A DNA stretch of 64,000 nucleotides, from the NCBI RefSeq assembly GCF_000158095.2, contig NZ_CM011002.1, positions 2,637,203 to 2,701,202 on the forward strand. Direction: 5' to 3'. Position 1 is the stretch's first letter; each line of letters starts with the position of its first letter. The notes under the pieces are model-generated. The model worked only from the letters and a program-made list of their open reading frames with translations. It made no database searches and was not told where the DNA came from. Below are positions 34,094-42,868 of this stretch, one piece after another. A program made the translations under genes and the position numbers. This DNA is from Roseibium alexandrii DFL-11 (GTDB taxonomy: Bacteria > Pseudomonadota > Alphaproteobacteria > Rhizobiales > Stappiaceae).

Positions 34094-35011
34094 ATGGCTT
34101 ACCTGGAGAATATCCGCACCTTCTTACGTGTCTATGAGCTCGGTAACATGTCCGCGGCCGCAAGGGACCTTAGAATTTCGTCTGCGGTCGCGTCGTCCCG
34201 GATTTCTCAACTGGAAGAACACCTGAATGTCCGGCTGTTTCAGCGTACAACCCGCGCCCTGAGCCCGACAGAACAGGGCAATATCTTTTACCGCGGTGCC
34301 ACAAAAATCATGGAAGCGGTGGAAGAAGCGGAAGCGGAAATCACCAACATGACCCGCTCACCGCGCGGGACACTGTTCGTGGCCGCTCCCATCAGCATGG
34401 GGCAAAGCCTGATTGCCCCAGCCATTCCGACCTTCAAGGCAGACCATCCGCTGATCGATATCCGGCTGCGCTTGTCTGACCGGAAGGTCGACCTGACAGG
34501 CGAAGGCCTCGATGCGGCGTTCTTTTTGGGAGTTCCGGAAGACTCGAACCTGAAAATCCGCAAGATCGCCGATTGCCAGAGGATTCTCTGCGCTTCGCCG
34601 GACTACATCGCCAAGACGGGACAACCGGCATCGAGCGCCGACTTGTCGACAGGAAAATTCGACTGCCTGAACATGCGCTATCCCGGCGCGCCGGAATTTC
34701 AGTGGCCCCTTGAAACACCCGAGGGTGTGAAACGCATTCCGGTCAAAGGCCCTTTTGAGTCCGACCACGGTGATGTACTGACCGCCTGGGCGCTGGAAGG
34801 TCATGGGATTGTTCTAAAACCGGTGTTTGAAGTGGCGGAACACTTGAAGTCCGGGCGCTTGGTTCAGGTTTTGGAAAGCGCACCACCGATCCCCGTTCAA
34901 ATGGCATGCCTTTACACCCACCGCCGCCGTCAGGATCCAAAAGTCCGCCTCTTCATCGATTTCATGGTTTCACACATTCAGGACGAACTGGCGAAAACGC
35001 CTTTGGTCTGA
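34094..35011 (+). CDS. LysR-family transcriptional regulator, likely of purine catabolism
   Basis: A 305-residue LysR protein. The N-terminal winged HTH covers residues 1-60 (LGNMSAAARDLRISSAVASS) and a periplasmic-binding-like effector domain follows. It is transcribed away from puuD and toward puuE-uraD, so it could control both units. The effector (urate, allantoin or another ureide) is a guess from context. Confidence 0.93.
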   Translation: MAYLENIRTFLRVYELGNMSAAARDLRISSAVASSRISQLEEHLNVRLFQRTTRALSPTEQGNIFYRGATKIMEAVEEAEAEITNMTRSPRGTLFVAAPISMGQSLIAPAIPTFKADHPLIDIRLRLSDRKVDLTGEGLDAAFFLGVPEDSNLKIRKIADCQRILCASPDYIAKTGQPASSADLSTGKFDCLNMRYPGAPEFQWPLETPEGVKRIPVKGPFESDHGDVLTAWALEGHGIVLKPVFEVAEHLKSGRLVQVLESAPPIPVQMACLYTHRRRQDPKVRLFIDFMVSHIQDELAKTPLV

Positions 35012-35099
35012 AGCTGGAACTGTGAAGCACTTTCAAGAATTATCGAAAACTGATTACCCACGCGCTGTTTTATAAGACCGGAAAGCTTGGAGGTCTGTC

Positions 35100-36515
35100 T
35101 TGAATCGCTATCCCCGCAATCTTCGTGGTTATGGTCCCACGCCGCCGAACGCAAACTGGCCGAACAGTGCCAAAGTCGCTGTGCAATTCGTCTTGAATTA
35201 CGAGGAGGGCGGCGAGAACTGTGTCCTTCACGGCGATCCCGCGTCTGAAGCGTTCTTGTCAGATATTCCGGGCGCTGCGCAATGGCCGGGCCAACGCCAT
35301 TGGAACATGGAATCCATGTATGAGTACGGCGCACGGGCCGGTTTCTGGCGGATCCATCGGCTCTTCACCGGCGCAGACATCCCGCTGACCATCTACGGTG
35401 TTGCAACGGCACTCGCCCGCAATCCGGAACAGGTTGCTGCTATGAAGAGCGCCGGCTGGGAAATTGCCAGCCATGGTCTGAAATGGATCGAACACAAGGA
35501 CATGGACCCGGAGACCGAACGCGCGGCCATTGCGGAAGCGATCCGTCTTCACACTGAGGTCACAGGCGGGCGTCCGCACGGCTGGTACACCGGGCGCTGC
35601 TCGGAGAGCACGGTCCGGCTGGTCGCGGAAGAAGGTGGCTTTGACTACATCTCCGACACCTATGACGATGACCTGCCCTATTGGCTGGACGTGGACGGTC
35701 GCAATCAGCTGATCATCCCCTACACGCTGGAGGCCAACGACATGCGCTTTTCCGTGTCGCCGGGATGGAGCAGCGGTGAGGATTTCTTCGAGTACCTGAA
35801 AAACGCGTTCGATGTCCTTTATGCCGAAGGTGAGGCAGGTGCACCGAAGATGATGTCCGTCGGTCTGCACTGCCGCTTGATCGGCCGACCGGGCAAGATC
35901 GCGGCCTTGAAGAAGTTCATCGATTACATCCAGAGCCACACGGACGTTTGGTGTCCGCGCCGGATCGAGATTGCTGAGCATTGGGCCAAACACCATCCGC
36001 CGCAAGCCTTTGAGCGGCCGAGCCAGATGGATCGCGACACGTTCGTCGCCAAGTTCGGTGGCATCTTTGAACATTCGCCCTGGATTGCTGAGCGGGCGTT
36101 TGATTTGGAACTCGGCCCAGCGCATGACTGCGCGGCCGGGGTCCACAATGCGCTCTGCCGCAAGTTCCGGACGGCGAGCGCAGACGAGCGGCTGGGCGTT
36201 TTGACCGCGCACCCGGACCTTGCCGGAAAGCTGGCCGCAGCGGGGCGCCTGACAGAAAAAAGCACAAACGAACAAGCCGGTGCGGGTTTGGACATGCTCA
36301 CCGACGACGAGCGGGAGACCTTTACCAAGCTCAATTCCGACTACGTCGCCAAACATGGCTTCCCATTCATCATCGCCGTCCGCGATCACACCAAGGCGTC
36401 CATCCTGGCTGCTTTTCACGAGCGGATCGGCAATGATCGTGAAACGGAATTTGCCGAGGCCTGCCGGCAGGTTGAGCGGATCGCGGAGTTCCGGCTGATG
36501 GATGTTCTGCCATGA
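35100..36515 (+). CDS. puuE: Fusion of allantoinase PuuE and OHCU decarboxylase UraD
   Basis: A 471-residue two-domain enzyme. Residues 1-305 form a polysaccharide-deacetylase-like, metal-independent allantoinase (FVLNYEEGGENCV, EIASHGLKW). Residues about 315-471 form a UraD domain (FGGIFEHSPWIAERA with the catalytic His, HPDLAGKLA, FPFIIAVRDHTK). UraD makes (S)-allantoin and PuuE opens it to allantoate, so sequential steps are joined. It starts with TTG at 35100, with GGAGG 6 bases before; no in-frame ATG fits the family N-terminus. The stop overlaps allA as ATGA. Confidence 0.94.
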   Translation: MNRYPRNLRGYGPTPPNANWPNSAKVAVQFVLNYEEGGENCVLHGDPASEAFLSDIPGAAQWPGQRHWNMESMYEYGARAGFWRIHRLFTGADIPLTIYGVATALARNPEQVAAMKSAGWEIASHGLKWIEHKDMDPETERAAIAEAIRLHTEVTGGRPHGWYTGRCSESTVRLVAEEGGFDYISDTYDDDLPYWLDVDGRNQLIIPYTLEANDMRFSVSPGWSSGEDFFEYLKNAFDVLYAEGEAGAPKMMSVGLHCRLIGRPGKIAALKKFIDYIQSHTDVWCPRRIEIAEHWAKHHPPQAFERPSQMDRDTFVAKFGGIFEHSPWIAERAFDLELGPAHDCAAGVHNALCRKFRTASADERLGVLTAHPDLAGKLAAAGRLTEKSTNEQAGAGLDMLTDDERETFTKLNSDYVAKHGFPFIIAVRDHTKASILAAFHERIGNDRETEFAEACRQVERIAEFRLMDVLP

Positions 36516-37000
36516 CCCATTTTCTGACGCCCGCACCACTGACAGCTGAGGCCTTTTCTACCTATGGCGATGTGATCGAGGTATCCGGTGAGCCGGACAA
36601 GATCATCAATCAAGGCATGTGCGGGCGCCATCATGATCTGGCAAAGGTTGATTTTGGCAGCGGGCGCGCCGGGATCAGCCTATTCGATGCAAAAGCTCGG
36701 ACCTTTCCCTACACGGTCGACATGGTTGAGCGGCACCCGGACGGAAGCCAGGCATTTGTTCCGCTGGACCGTGTTTCGATGCTGGTGATTGTCGCCGAAG
36801 ACAAGGACGGCGCGCCGATCAATTTGAAAGCATTTGTCACCCAGCCAGGGCAATCCATCAACCTTCACCGAGGCACGTGGCACGGTGTTCTCGCACCAAT
36901 CGAACAACCCGGCCGCTATATCGTCGTTGACCGGATCGGTGACGGTACGAACCTGGAAGAACACTGGTTCGATACGCCGTGGATCATTGAGTCGGTTTGA
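36512..37000 (+). CDS. allA: Ureidoglycolate lyase
   Basis: A 162-residue cupin-fold enzyme at family length, with the INLHRGTWHGVLAP active-site strand near residue 112 and the C-terminal EEHWFDTPW. It splits ureidoglycolate to glyoxylate and urea. It is coupled to puuE-uraD by ATGA. Its stop lies 1 base from the stop of the convergent gap gene. Confidence 0.93.
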   Translation: MTHFLTPAPLTAEAFSTYGDVIEVSGEPDKIINQGMCGRHHDLAKVDFGSGRAGISLFDAKARTFPYTVDMVERHPDGSQAFVPLDRVSMLVIVAEDKDGAPINLKAFVTQPGQSINLHRGTWHGVLAPIEQPGRYIVVDRIGDGTNLEEHWFDTPWIIESV

Positions 37001-37001
37001 G

Positions 37002-37985
37002 CTACCTGGCTGCCATGAGGCGCGCCATGTCGATCATCCGGCAGGAAAAGCCCCATTCATTGTCGTACCAGCCGAAAATACGGACCTGACGGCCCCCAAC
37101 TGCAAGTGTTTCCGGCAGAGCGACAACCAAAGACTCCGGCCGGGTACGCATGTCGGTCGAGACGACATGGTCGTTTGTGAAACCGACAACCGGACTGTCT
37201 TGAAAGATCTTCTGAAGCTGTGCGTTGACGCCGCCTTCGGGCGGCTCTTTCAACGTGAGCGTGACGTCTATTGCCGAGACACTGATTGATGGGACCCGCA
37301 CGGCGGCGCCGCTGACCTTGCCACCCAGCTGCGGCAAAACAACGCCCAAGAGCTTGGTCGCACTGGTCGTTGTCGGAACCATGGACACGCCGCCGGCCCG
37401 ACTGCGCTCCAATGGTCCGCGCGGCGCATCCACCATCGGCTGGCTACCGGTGTAACAATGAACCGTGGTCATGTGACCGGTTTCGATGCCGATCGCATCA
37501 TCAATTCCGCGCAAGAGCGGAGCCAAGGCGTTCGTCGTGCAGGACCCATTGGAGACAATCGTGTGGCTGGCGAGCTGGTCTTCGTTCGCCCCACGCACCA
37601 AGGTCACATCTGCGGCAGCAGACGGCCCGGAGATCAGCACATTGCGGGCCCCGGCCTTTAGGCCCCGGGACGCCACGTCTCTCGTATCTGCCCGCCCGGT
37701 GCACTCGAGAACAACATCCACACCTGACAAATCGAACCCGGAAATATCCGGTGCACACGTGAAATAGATCTCACGCCCATCCACGATAAGGCTGTCGTCT
37801 GTGTGCTCAACGGACCCGGGATAAGGACCGAAGACGCTGTCGTACTTGAAGAGGTACGCACAGGTCTCGAGCGCAGCGATGTCATTGATCTGCACCACAT
37901 CTATGGAGTGACCAGCAGGCAACCGAAGTATTTGACGCAAGACAGTCCGGCCAATACGGCCGAACCCGTTGATAACGATCCGCAT
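37002..37985 (-). CDS. gap: Glyceraldehyde-3-phosphate dehydrogenase, atypical copy
   Basis: A 327-residue GAPDH-family enzyme. The NAD motif NGFGRIGR is at residues 6-13, an aspartate follows the second strand (NDIAA, favouring NAD), the catalytic site is Cys149 in SNGSCTTNALAP, and His176 is in TTVHCYTG. Two positions differ from the usual SNASCTTNCLAP, so this may be a secondary or specialised copy such as an erythrose-4-phosphate dehydrogenase-like enzyme. It sits inside the ureide gene island between allA and allE, with a palindromic operator candidate upstream. Confidence 0.88.
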   Translation of the reverse strand: MRIVINGFGRIGRTVLRQILRLPAGHSIDVVQINDIAALETCAYLFKYDSVFGPYPGSVEHTDDSLIVDGREIYFTCAPDISGFDLSGVDVVLECTGRADTRDVASRGLKAGARNVLISGPSAAADVTLVRGANEDQLASHTIVSNGSCTTNALAPLLRGIDDAIGIETGHMTTVHCYTGSQPMVDAPRGPLERSRAGGVSMVPTTTSATKLLGVVLPQLGGKVSGAAVRVPSISVSAIDVTLTLKEPPEGGVNAQLQKIFQDSPVVGFTNDHVVSTDMRTRPESLVVALPETLAVGGRQVRIFGWYDNEWGFSCRMIDMARLMAAR

Positions 37986-38111
37986 GTAACATGTCCGCTA
38001 TGATGAAGAGCAGCCGGAACACCCGGCAAGGCCGGGGTTGTCACGGCCCGGCGGGTGAAGCTGGACCGTGGTCTTATTGTTATCAATCCATGGCTGCCTG
38101 TCTCGAAAAAC

Positions 38112-38129
38112 ATTGTCCTTAGAGACAAT
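38112..38129. promoter_or_regulatory. Palindromic operator candidate upstream of gap
   Basis: ATTGTCCTTAGAGACAAT has perfect 6-bp arms ATTGTC and GACAAT, 127 bp before the gap start. The TTGTC-N6-GACAA form resembles GntR-type sites. The regulator is unknown. Confidence 0.45.
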
Positions 38130-38133
38130 TATG

Positions 38134-38155
38134 GAAAAGGGCAAGGTAATGCCCT
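38134..38155 (-). terminator. Intrinsic terminator downstream of allE
   Basis: On the minus strand AGGGCA-ttacct-TGCCCT is followed by TTTT, about 30 bases after the allE stop. The 6-bp stem is short, so strength is moderate. Confidence 0.55.
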
Positions 38156-38185
38156 ACCTCTTCTCATTCCGTCTGACGCAGCTGT

Positions 38186-39007
38186 TTAGAGCGCCATGTG
38201 CCGATTGACGTCCTTGTAGAGAAGGTACCGGAATGCTCCCGGGCCACCGGCATAACAGGCCTGAGGACAAAAGGCCCGGAGCCACATGTAGTCACCGGCC
38301 TCCACTTCGACCCAATCCTGATTGAGCCGGTAAACCGCCTTGCCTTCGAGCACATAAAGCCCGTGCTCCATCACATGAGTCTCGGCAAAGGGAATGACCG
38401 CCCCCGGCTGGAAAGTGACGATGTTGACATGCATGTCGTGCCGCAAGTCTTTGGGATCGACGAAGCGGGTCGTTGCCCACTTACCCTCGGTGCCGGGCAT
38501 TTCGATCGGCGCGACATCGTCTTCATGGGTCACAAAGGCCTCGGGAAAATCCAGACCGTCGACAGCTTCATAGGATTTGCGTACCCAGTGAAAGCGCACT
38601 GGATTGGTGCTTTCATTCTTGAAGGTCCAATCCGTCTCGGGCGGCAGGAAGGCATAACTCCCGGCCCGCAAGTCATGGCGCGTTCCCTCGACATTTAGAA
38701 CGGCCTCGCCCTCCACAACAAAGAGAACACCTTCAGCATCCGGATCCGTTTCCGGGCGCTCAGAACCGCCACCTGGAGAGACCTCCATAATGTACTGCGA
38801 AAAGGTCTCGGCAAACCCTGACAATGGGCGGGCCAGGACCCAAAGACGCGTCTCATGCCAAAATGGCAGGTAGCTGGTTACGATATCGCGCATGGTCCGG
38901 CGCGGAATGACGGCATAGGCGTCTGTAAAGACGGCCCTGTCAGTCAAAAGTGTTTCCTGCCCTGGATGTCCGCCGGTGGGCGCATAGTACGACTTCGGCA
39001 CTGCCAT
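38186..39007 (-). CDS. allE: (S)-ureidoglycine aminohydrolase (bicupin)
   Basis: A 273-residue tandem-cupin protein of the AllE/YlbA family (MAVPKSYYAPTGGHPGQETL start). Its second cupin carries IPFAETHVMEHGLYVLEG with the metal-binding His and Glu residues. It converts ureidoglycine to ureidoglycolate, the substrate of AllA encoded nearby. The frame is open to 39058, but the ATG at 39007 (AAGGGA upstream) matches the family start. Confidence 0.92.
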   Translation of the reverse strand: MAVPKSYYAPTGGHPGQETLLTDRAVFTDAYAVIPRRTMRDIVTSYLPFWHETRLWVLARPLSGFAETFSQYIMEVSPGGGSERPETDPDAEGVLFVVEGEAVLNVEGTRHDLRAGSYAFLPPETDWTFKNESTNPVRFHWVRKSYEAVDGLDFPEAFVTHEDDVAPIEMPGTEGKWATTRFVDPKDLRHDMHVNIVTFQPGAVIPFAETHVMEHGLYVLEGKAVYRLNQDWVEVEAGDYMWLRAFCPQACYAGGPGAFRYLLYKDVNRHMAL

Positions 39008-39137
39008 TCTTCCCTTAAATTCAGTTGCAAACGGAAATATGGCCTTCAATGGCCCCATAAGCCAGAGGGGAAAGAGATCAGCAGTTTTTGGTTTTTCAAG
39101 AAAATGGGGCGATTATCCTTCGTGGCAAAGATAATGC

Positions 39138-40991
39138 TTATTTCAGTTCCGCTTCGGGCAGCGGCTTCCAATCAGTCAAAGAAGTTCGTTGACGCGATAC
39201 ACCATGTTCCGTCTTGTTCCAGCGATAGGGTGCTGAGGCCAATTCCCAGACGGCTCTGTAAAAGGCGAAACCCGCAAACATCCAGTAGATCAACACGCCT
39301 GGCGCGTCGAGCAACCGGATGCCATGCCCGCGCCTTCGGGCACCTGTCCACAAAGCAAACAGAGCGCCCGCATAGCCAGCAGCCGCACCTGATACAAACA
39401 TCACGGTCAGCACGATATTGCCGAAGAAATAAGTGTGGTCGTAATACCCAAGGAGAGATCCGGTCAGGAGAACGAAGAAGACAGGATGTAGTGCGATCAA
39501 AAGAAAAGTGCCGAGGAACAATGCCGCCAAAACGGCTGTTCTGACCGCTCCCAGATCGCTCAGTAGCCGTCTCGGTGATCGGGCATGAACGAAAATTGTC
39601 TGCAGCCACCCTTTGTGCCAGCGGGCGCGCTGGGCGAGCCAAGCCTTCAAGGTAACCGGCGCTTCTTCCAATGTCTGACACGGCAAGACACCGAGCCGAA
39701 ACCCCAGCCGTTCGAGCCGGACGCCGAGATCAGCGTCTTCGGTCACATTGTACCGGTCCCAACCGCCGACAGCATGCAGAGCACTGATGCGGAAGTGGTT
39801 GGAGGTCCCCCCCAGCGGAAACGGCCAACGATGCCTGAACAACCACGGCAACAACTGGTCAAACAGGCAGGCATATTCAAGCGCGAACTGGCGGGAGATG
39901 AAGGTCTCGTTTGCATTGTCGACAACCAATCGTGCCTGCAGGCAGGCGAGTTCCGCCGGTCCTTTTGCAAACAGGAACGCCGCCTTCTTCAGCTGGTCAG
40001 GGTCTGGCCTGTCCTCCGCATCGAAGACAGTCACATAAGTTCCGGTGGCTGCTGCCAGACCGTAGTCCAACGCGCGTGGTTTCGTCCGGGGTGTCCCGTC
40101 CGGCACCACCAAGGCTTCGATGTGAGACGGCAGATCTTCAGGAAGGGCTGCTGCGGTTTCGAGATCGTCCGTTTCCATCAGGAGAAGGATCTGAAGCCGG
40201 TCGCGCGGATAGTTCAGTGCGTTTAGGGCCCGTAGCAGATCCGGAACAACACCTGCTTCCCTGTAAAGCGGAACAAGAACCGTATATCTCGGCCAAATGA
40301 TTAGCCCGGAGCTCAAGGGCTCTGGCAAATGGTAGACCAAGTCTTCTTCTTGAGAAGACTGTGCGCAGACAAAACGTATGATCCCGGCTCCAAAACAGGC
40401 CAGCGAAACGACGCCGGTTACAACAAACAGCAAAGCCCCGGAAATCATCTGGCTGACACCCAGCACAAAGACAGCGAGAAAACACAGGATCAAAAGGACC
40501 GCCGGCAACCGGATATGCCTCGCCGAATAAGACGGAAAACGGATTTCCAGTTCTCCGGCCGGTGAATTGGATACATGGGACGCATATTCAATTGCGGCCG
40601 GGGTCGTAATCCGGATTTGTTTGGCAAGTACCGGATGGCGTTCCAAATGGCGGCGAACTTCAAGAAACTGTCCGGGCTCCGGAGCGATCGCATAAAGTGC
40701 CTGGTTTCGATAAAGCGATAACAGGGTCGGGCCGAACTCCGCCTCCCCTATGGCCAATGGCCGGTCATTCAGGGTGCGCAACCGAAACCCGTTTTCCGGC
40801 AAAAACGGTAGATTGCAGAGTTCTGCAAATGCGCTGTAAAGACACTCCGTAGTGACAATGGCGTGGCGAAGCAGATACTCTTCGAACGGGACGCCCTGAA
40901 CTTGGGCCGCGCCATGAGCCGCTGTTAATACCGATCGGGGAACGCCACGTGACAACAGGATTTCAAGAACACCCGGCAGACTGTCCTGCAT
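39138..40991 (-). CDS. Family 2 membrane glycosyltransferase with GspE-N-like N-terminal domain
   Basis: A 617-residue protein. Residues 1-140 resemble the type II secretion GspE N-terminal domain. Two membrane helices follow, then a GT-A domain with VFDAEDRPDPDQLKKA, the TEDADLGVRL acid and QRARW, then three or four more helices. This is the layout of processive-type polysaccharide synthases (BcsA/NdvC-like). No c-di-GMP PilZ domain is seen. The ATG at 40991 is preferred over 41045. It is probably involved in exopolysaccharide or glycan synthesis; the product is unknown. Confidence 0.88.
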   Translation of the reverse strand: MQDSLPGVLEILLSRGVPRSVLTAAHGAAQVQGVPFEEYLLRHAIVTTECLYSAFAELCNLPFLPENGFRLRTLNDRPLAIGEAEFGPTLLSLYRNQALYAIAPEPGQFLEVRRHLERHPVLAKQIRITTPAAIEYASHVSNSPAGELEIRFPSYSARHIRLPAVLLILCFLAVFVLGVSQMISGALLFVVTGVVSLACFGAGIIRFVCAQSSQEEDLVYHLPEPLSSGLIIWPRYTVLVPLYREAGVVPDLLRALNALNYPRDRLQILLLMETDDLETAAALPEDLPSHIEALVVPDGTPRTKPRALDYGLAAATGTYVTVFDAEDRPDPDQLKKAAFLFAKGPAELACLQARLVVDNANETFISRQFALEYACLFDQLLPWLFRHRWPFPLGGTSNHFRISALHAVGGWDRYNVTEDADLGVRLERLGFRLGVLPCQTLEEAPVTLKAWLAQRARWHKGWLQTIFVHARSPRRLLSDLGAVRTAVLAALFLGTFLLIALHPVFFVLLTGSLLGYYDHTYFFGNIVLTVMFVSGAAAGYAGALFALWTGARRRGHGIRLLDAPGVLIYWMFAGFAFYRAVWELASAPYRWNKTEHGVSRQRTSLTDWKPLPEAELK

Positions 40992-41059
40992 TTCCGTTCC
41001 CCCCGCATACTCGATACACGCACTTCTGCCGTAGGGGATTATCAATAAACGAAGCTGAG

Positions 41060-41932
41060 TTGCTGCCCCCCGGCAAACGGGTATTTGGTGTTACTTCCCT
41101 ATATTTAGTTGCATTACTATTAACTATAATCGCTATGGTTGCAACTTCCGATTTAGCTCGGGCAGATCAGCCAGAAATCATCGTTCCCAATTTCTGGGAT
41201 CACAAAGCTGTTTTCGACCGGCCCAACAACATCCCGGACACAATCCAGTTTCTTGCAACGGACAACTTCCCGCCCTTTGTGTTCCGCGATCCGCAAGGCC
41301 GCCTGACAGGGTTCAACATCGACTTGTCCCGGGCTCTATGCCAGGAACTCGCAATCTCCTGTGCATTGAAAATAAAGGACTTTGAGGTTCTGATCCCTGC
41401 TTTGGATGAGGAGGAAGGAGACGCAATCATCTCGGGACTTTCCCGGTATTCCCCGCAGGCCCGCGGTCTGACATTCACCGACGACTACATGAAACTGCCA
41501 GCCCGTGTGATCGTTTCAGACTCAGCGGATACTAACTTCGGCGATTCTCCCAAACCCGGCCAAACAGTCGCGGTTCAAGCCGGAACCCGTTACGAAGCCT
41601 TTGCCCGCAAATTCTGGCCTGGCGCTGACATTCTGGGCTTCTCCTCCACCGCAGAGGCACGAGAGGCCGTGAAAGATGGAACGGCAGACGCTTATTTTGG
41701 TGACGGTCTCAGCCTTTCCTTTTGGCTGCGCAGCCCGGCGGCGGAAAGCTGTTGCCGCTTTGCCGGTGGTCCCTGGCTGGAGCCCGGTTATTTCGGGGAG
41801 GGTATGGCGATTGCAACGCGGAGCGGTGATACGGAGCGGGCTGCAGCGCTGAATTATGCACTGAGGCAGCTGCACCAGAAGGGCGTTTATCAGGAACTGT
41901 ACTTGCGCTACTTCCCGCTCAGCTTTTACTGA
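41060..41932 (+). CDS. Orphan periplasmic solute-binding protein (SBP family 3)
   Basis: About 290 residues with a signal peptide (VTSLYLVALLLTIIAMVA, cleavage near ARA-DQ) and a family 3 binding domain (FNIDLSRALCQELAISCALK, DAIISGLSRYSPQAR). The start is uncertain: an ATG at 40949 would give an unusual long N-terminus overlapping the divergent glycosyltransferase, while a TTG at 41060 gives a normal signal peptide. No ABC permease or ATPase lies nearby, so it may be a sensor-like or orphan protein. It converges on the hydroxylase gene with a 7-base overlap. Confidence 0.85.
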   Translation: MLPPGKRVFGVTSLYLVALLLTIIAMVATSDLARADQPEIIVPNFWDHKAVFDRPNNIPDTIQFLATDNFPPFVFRDPQGRLTGFNIDLSRALCQELAISCALKIKDFEVLIPALDEEEGDAIISGLSRYSPQARGLTFTDDYMKLPARVIVSDSADTNFGDSPKPGQTVAVQAGTRYEAFARKFWPGADILGFSSTAEAREAVKDGTADAYFGDGLSLSFWLRSPAAESCCRFAGGPWLEPGYFGEGMAIATRSGDTERAAALNYALRQLHQKGVYQELYLRYFPLSFY

Positions 41933-42768
41933 TTTTCTGAAGTCTCCTTACGCCGTCCGTATTTCAGAAACGGTATGGCCAGACTGAACGGCAAACTGTG
42001 CGCTTTCGGCGTGAGTTCAGGCCCGAGGCCGAGCTCCATGCCCTCGTGCCCCTGCTCGGGCTGCGGCACATAGGTTCTGAAAATCCGATCCCATACAGAA
42101 AGATTAAAGCCATAGTTCGAGTCTGTTTCGCGGCGCTTCACCGAATGATGAACCCGGTGCATGTCCGGTGTCACGATGACAACCCTCAAGACCCGGTCGA
42201 GCCATCCCGGAAGCGAGGCATTTGCATGATTGAAGAGTGCTGCGCCATTCAACACAATTTCGAACACCAGGACTGCTTCAACCGGTCCGCCGAGCGCGAC
42301 AATGACCGCACCTTTCCAGACAAACGAGAGAAGGATCTCGATTGGGTGAAACCGAAGGGCGGTGGAAACATCGACCTCGGCATCTGCGTGGTGCATCCGG
42401 TGAATGCGCCAGAACAGTGGCACCTTGTGAGACGCCCAGTGCTGGAACCAGACAGCAAAGTCCAGAATAACGAAGGTCAGCAACCAGGCCGCAACGCCCG
42501 ACCAGCCAAGCCAGCCGAACAGGCCCCAGCCGTTGTCGAAGGCCAGCATCGCCAAACCAACACCGCCAATTGGAAAGATCAGCCGGACCAGAGCTGCATC
42601 CAAAACGACAAGCGCCCAATTGGTCGGCCAGCGTTTGCCCCGTCCAAGCGGCTGCTCACGCTTCGGCAGTGCGAATTCAACAGCTGCCATCAGACCAAAT
42701 ATTCCCGCAAAACATGCAAGCCGGATTGTATTCGTATCCAGACCTTCCAGTAATCCAGCCGTCTCCAC
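41926..42768 (-). CDS. Sterol desaturase/fatty acid hydroxylase family membrane protein
   Basis: A 280-residue protein from a GTG at 42768 with GAGG 5 bases before. Longer in-frame starts would run into the divergent hydrolase region. It has four or five membrane helices and the histidine clusters of the diiron family: QHWASHKVPLFWRIHRMHHA, HPIEILLS and DMHRVHHS. It likely oxidises a membrane lipid (fatty acid, hopanoid, carotenoid or ornithine lipid). The substrate cannot be told. Confidence 0.9.
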   Translation of the reverse strand: METAGLLEGLDTNTIRLACFAGIFGLMAAVEFALPKREQPLGRGKRWPTNWALVVLDAALVRLIFPIGGVGLAMLAFDNGWGLFGWLGWSGVAAWLLTFVILDFAVWFQHWASHKVPLFWRIHRMHHADAEVDVSTALRFHPIEILLSFVWKGAVIVALGGPVEAVLVFEIVLNGAALFNHANASLPGWLDRVLRVVIVTPDMHRVHHSVKRRETDSNYGFNLSVWDRIFRTYVPQPEQGHEGMELGLGPELTPKAHSLPFSLAIPFLKYGRRKETSENQ

Positions 42769-42868
42769 CTGTACCTCATTTCCCTGACTTGCTTTCCTTG
42801 CCGAGCATATGTAGTGCACGGACACGATTTCCAGCAATTCACATTCGCGCGGCACAGAAGACAAAACC

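Noticed and set aside
35259..36539. Open frame of 426 codons on the minus strand across puuE-uraD
   Set aside because: It is antisense to a clearly conserved two-domain enzyme and has no recognisable domain. GC-rich codon use with few stops in the opposite frame explains it.
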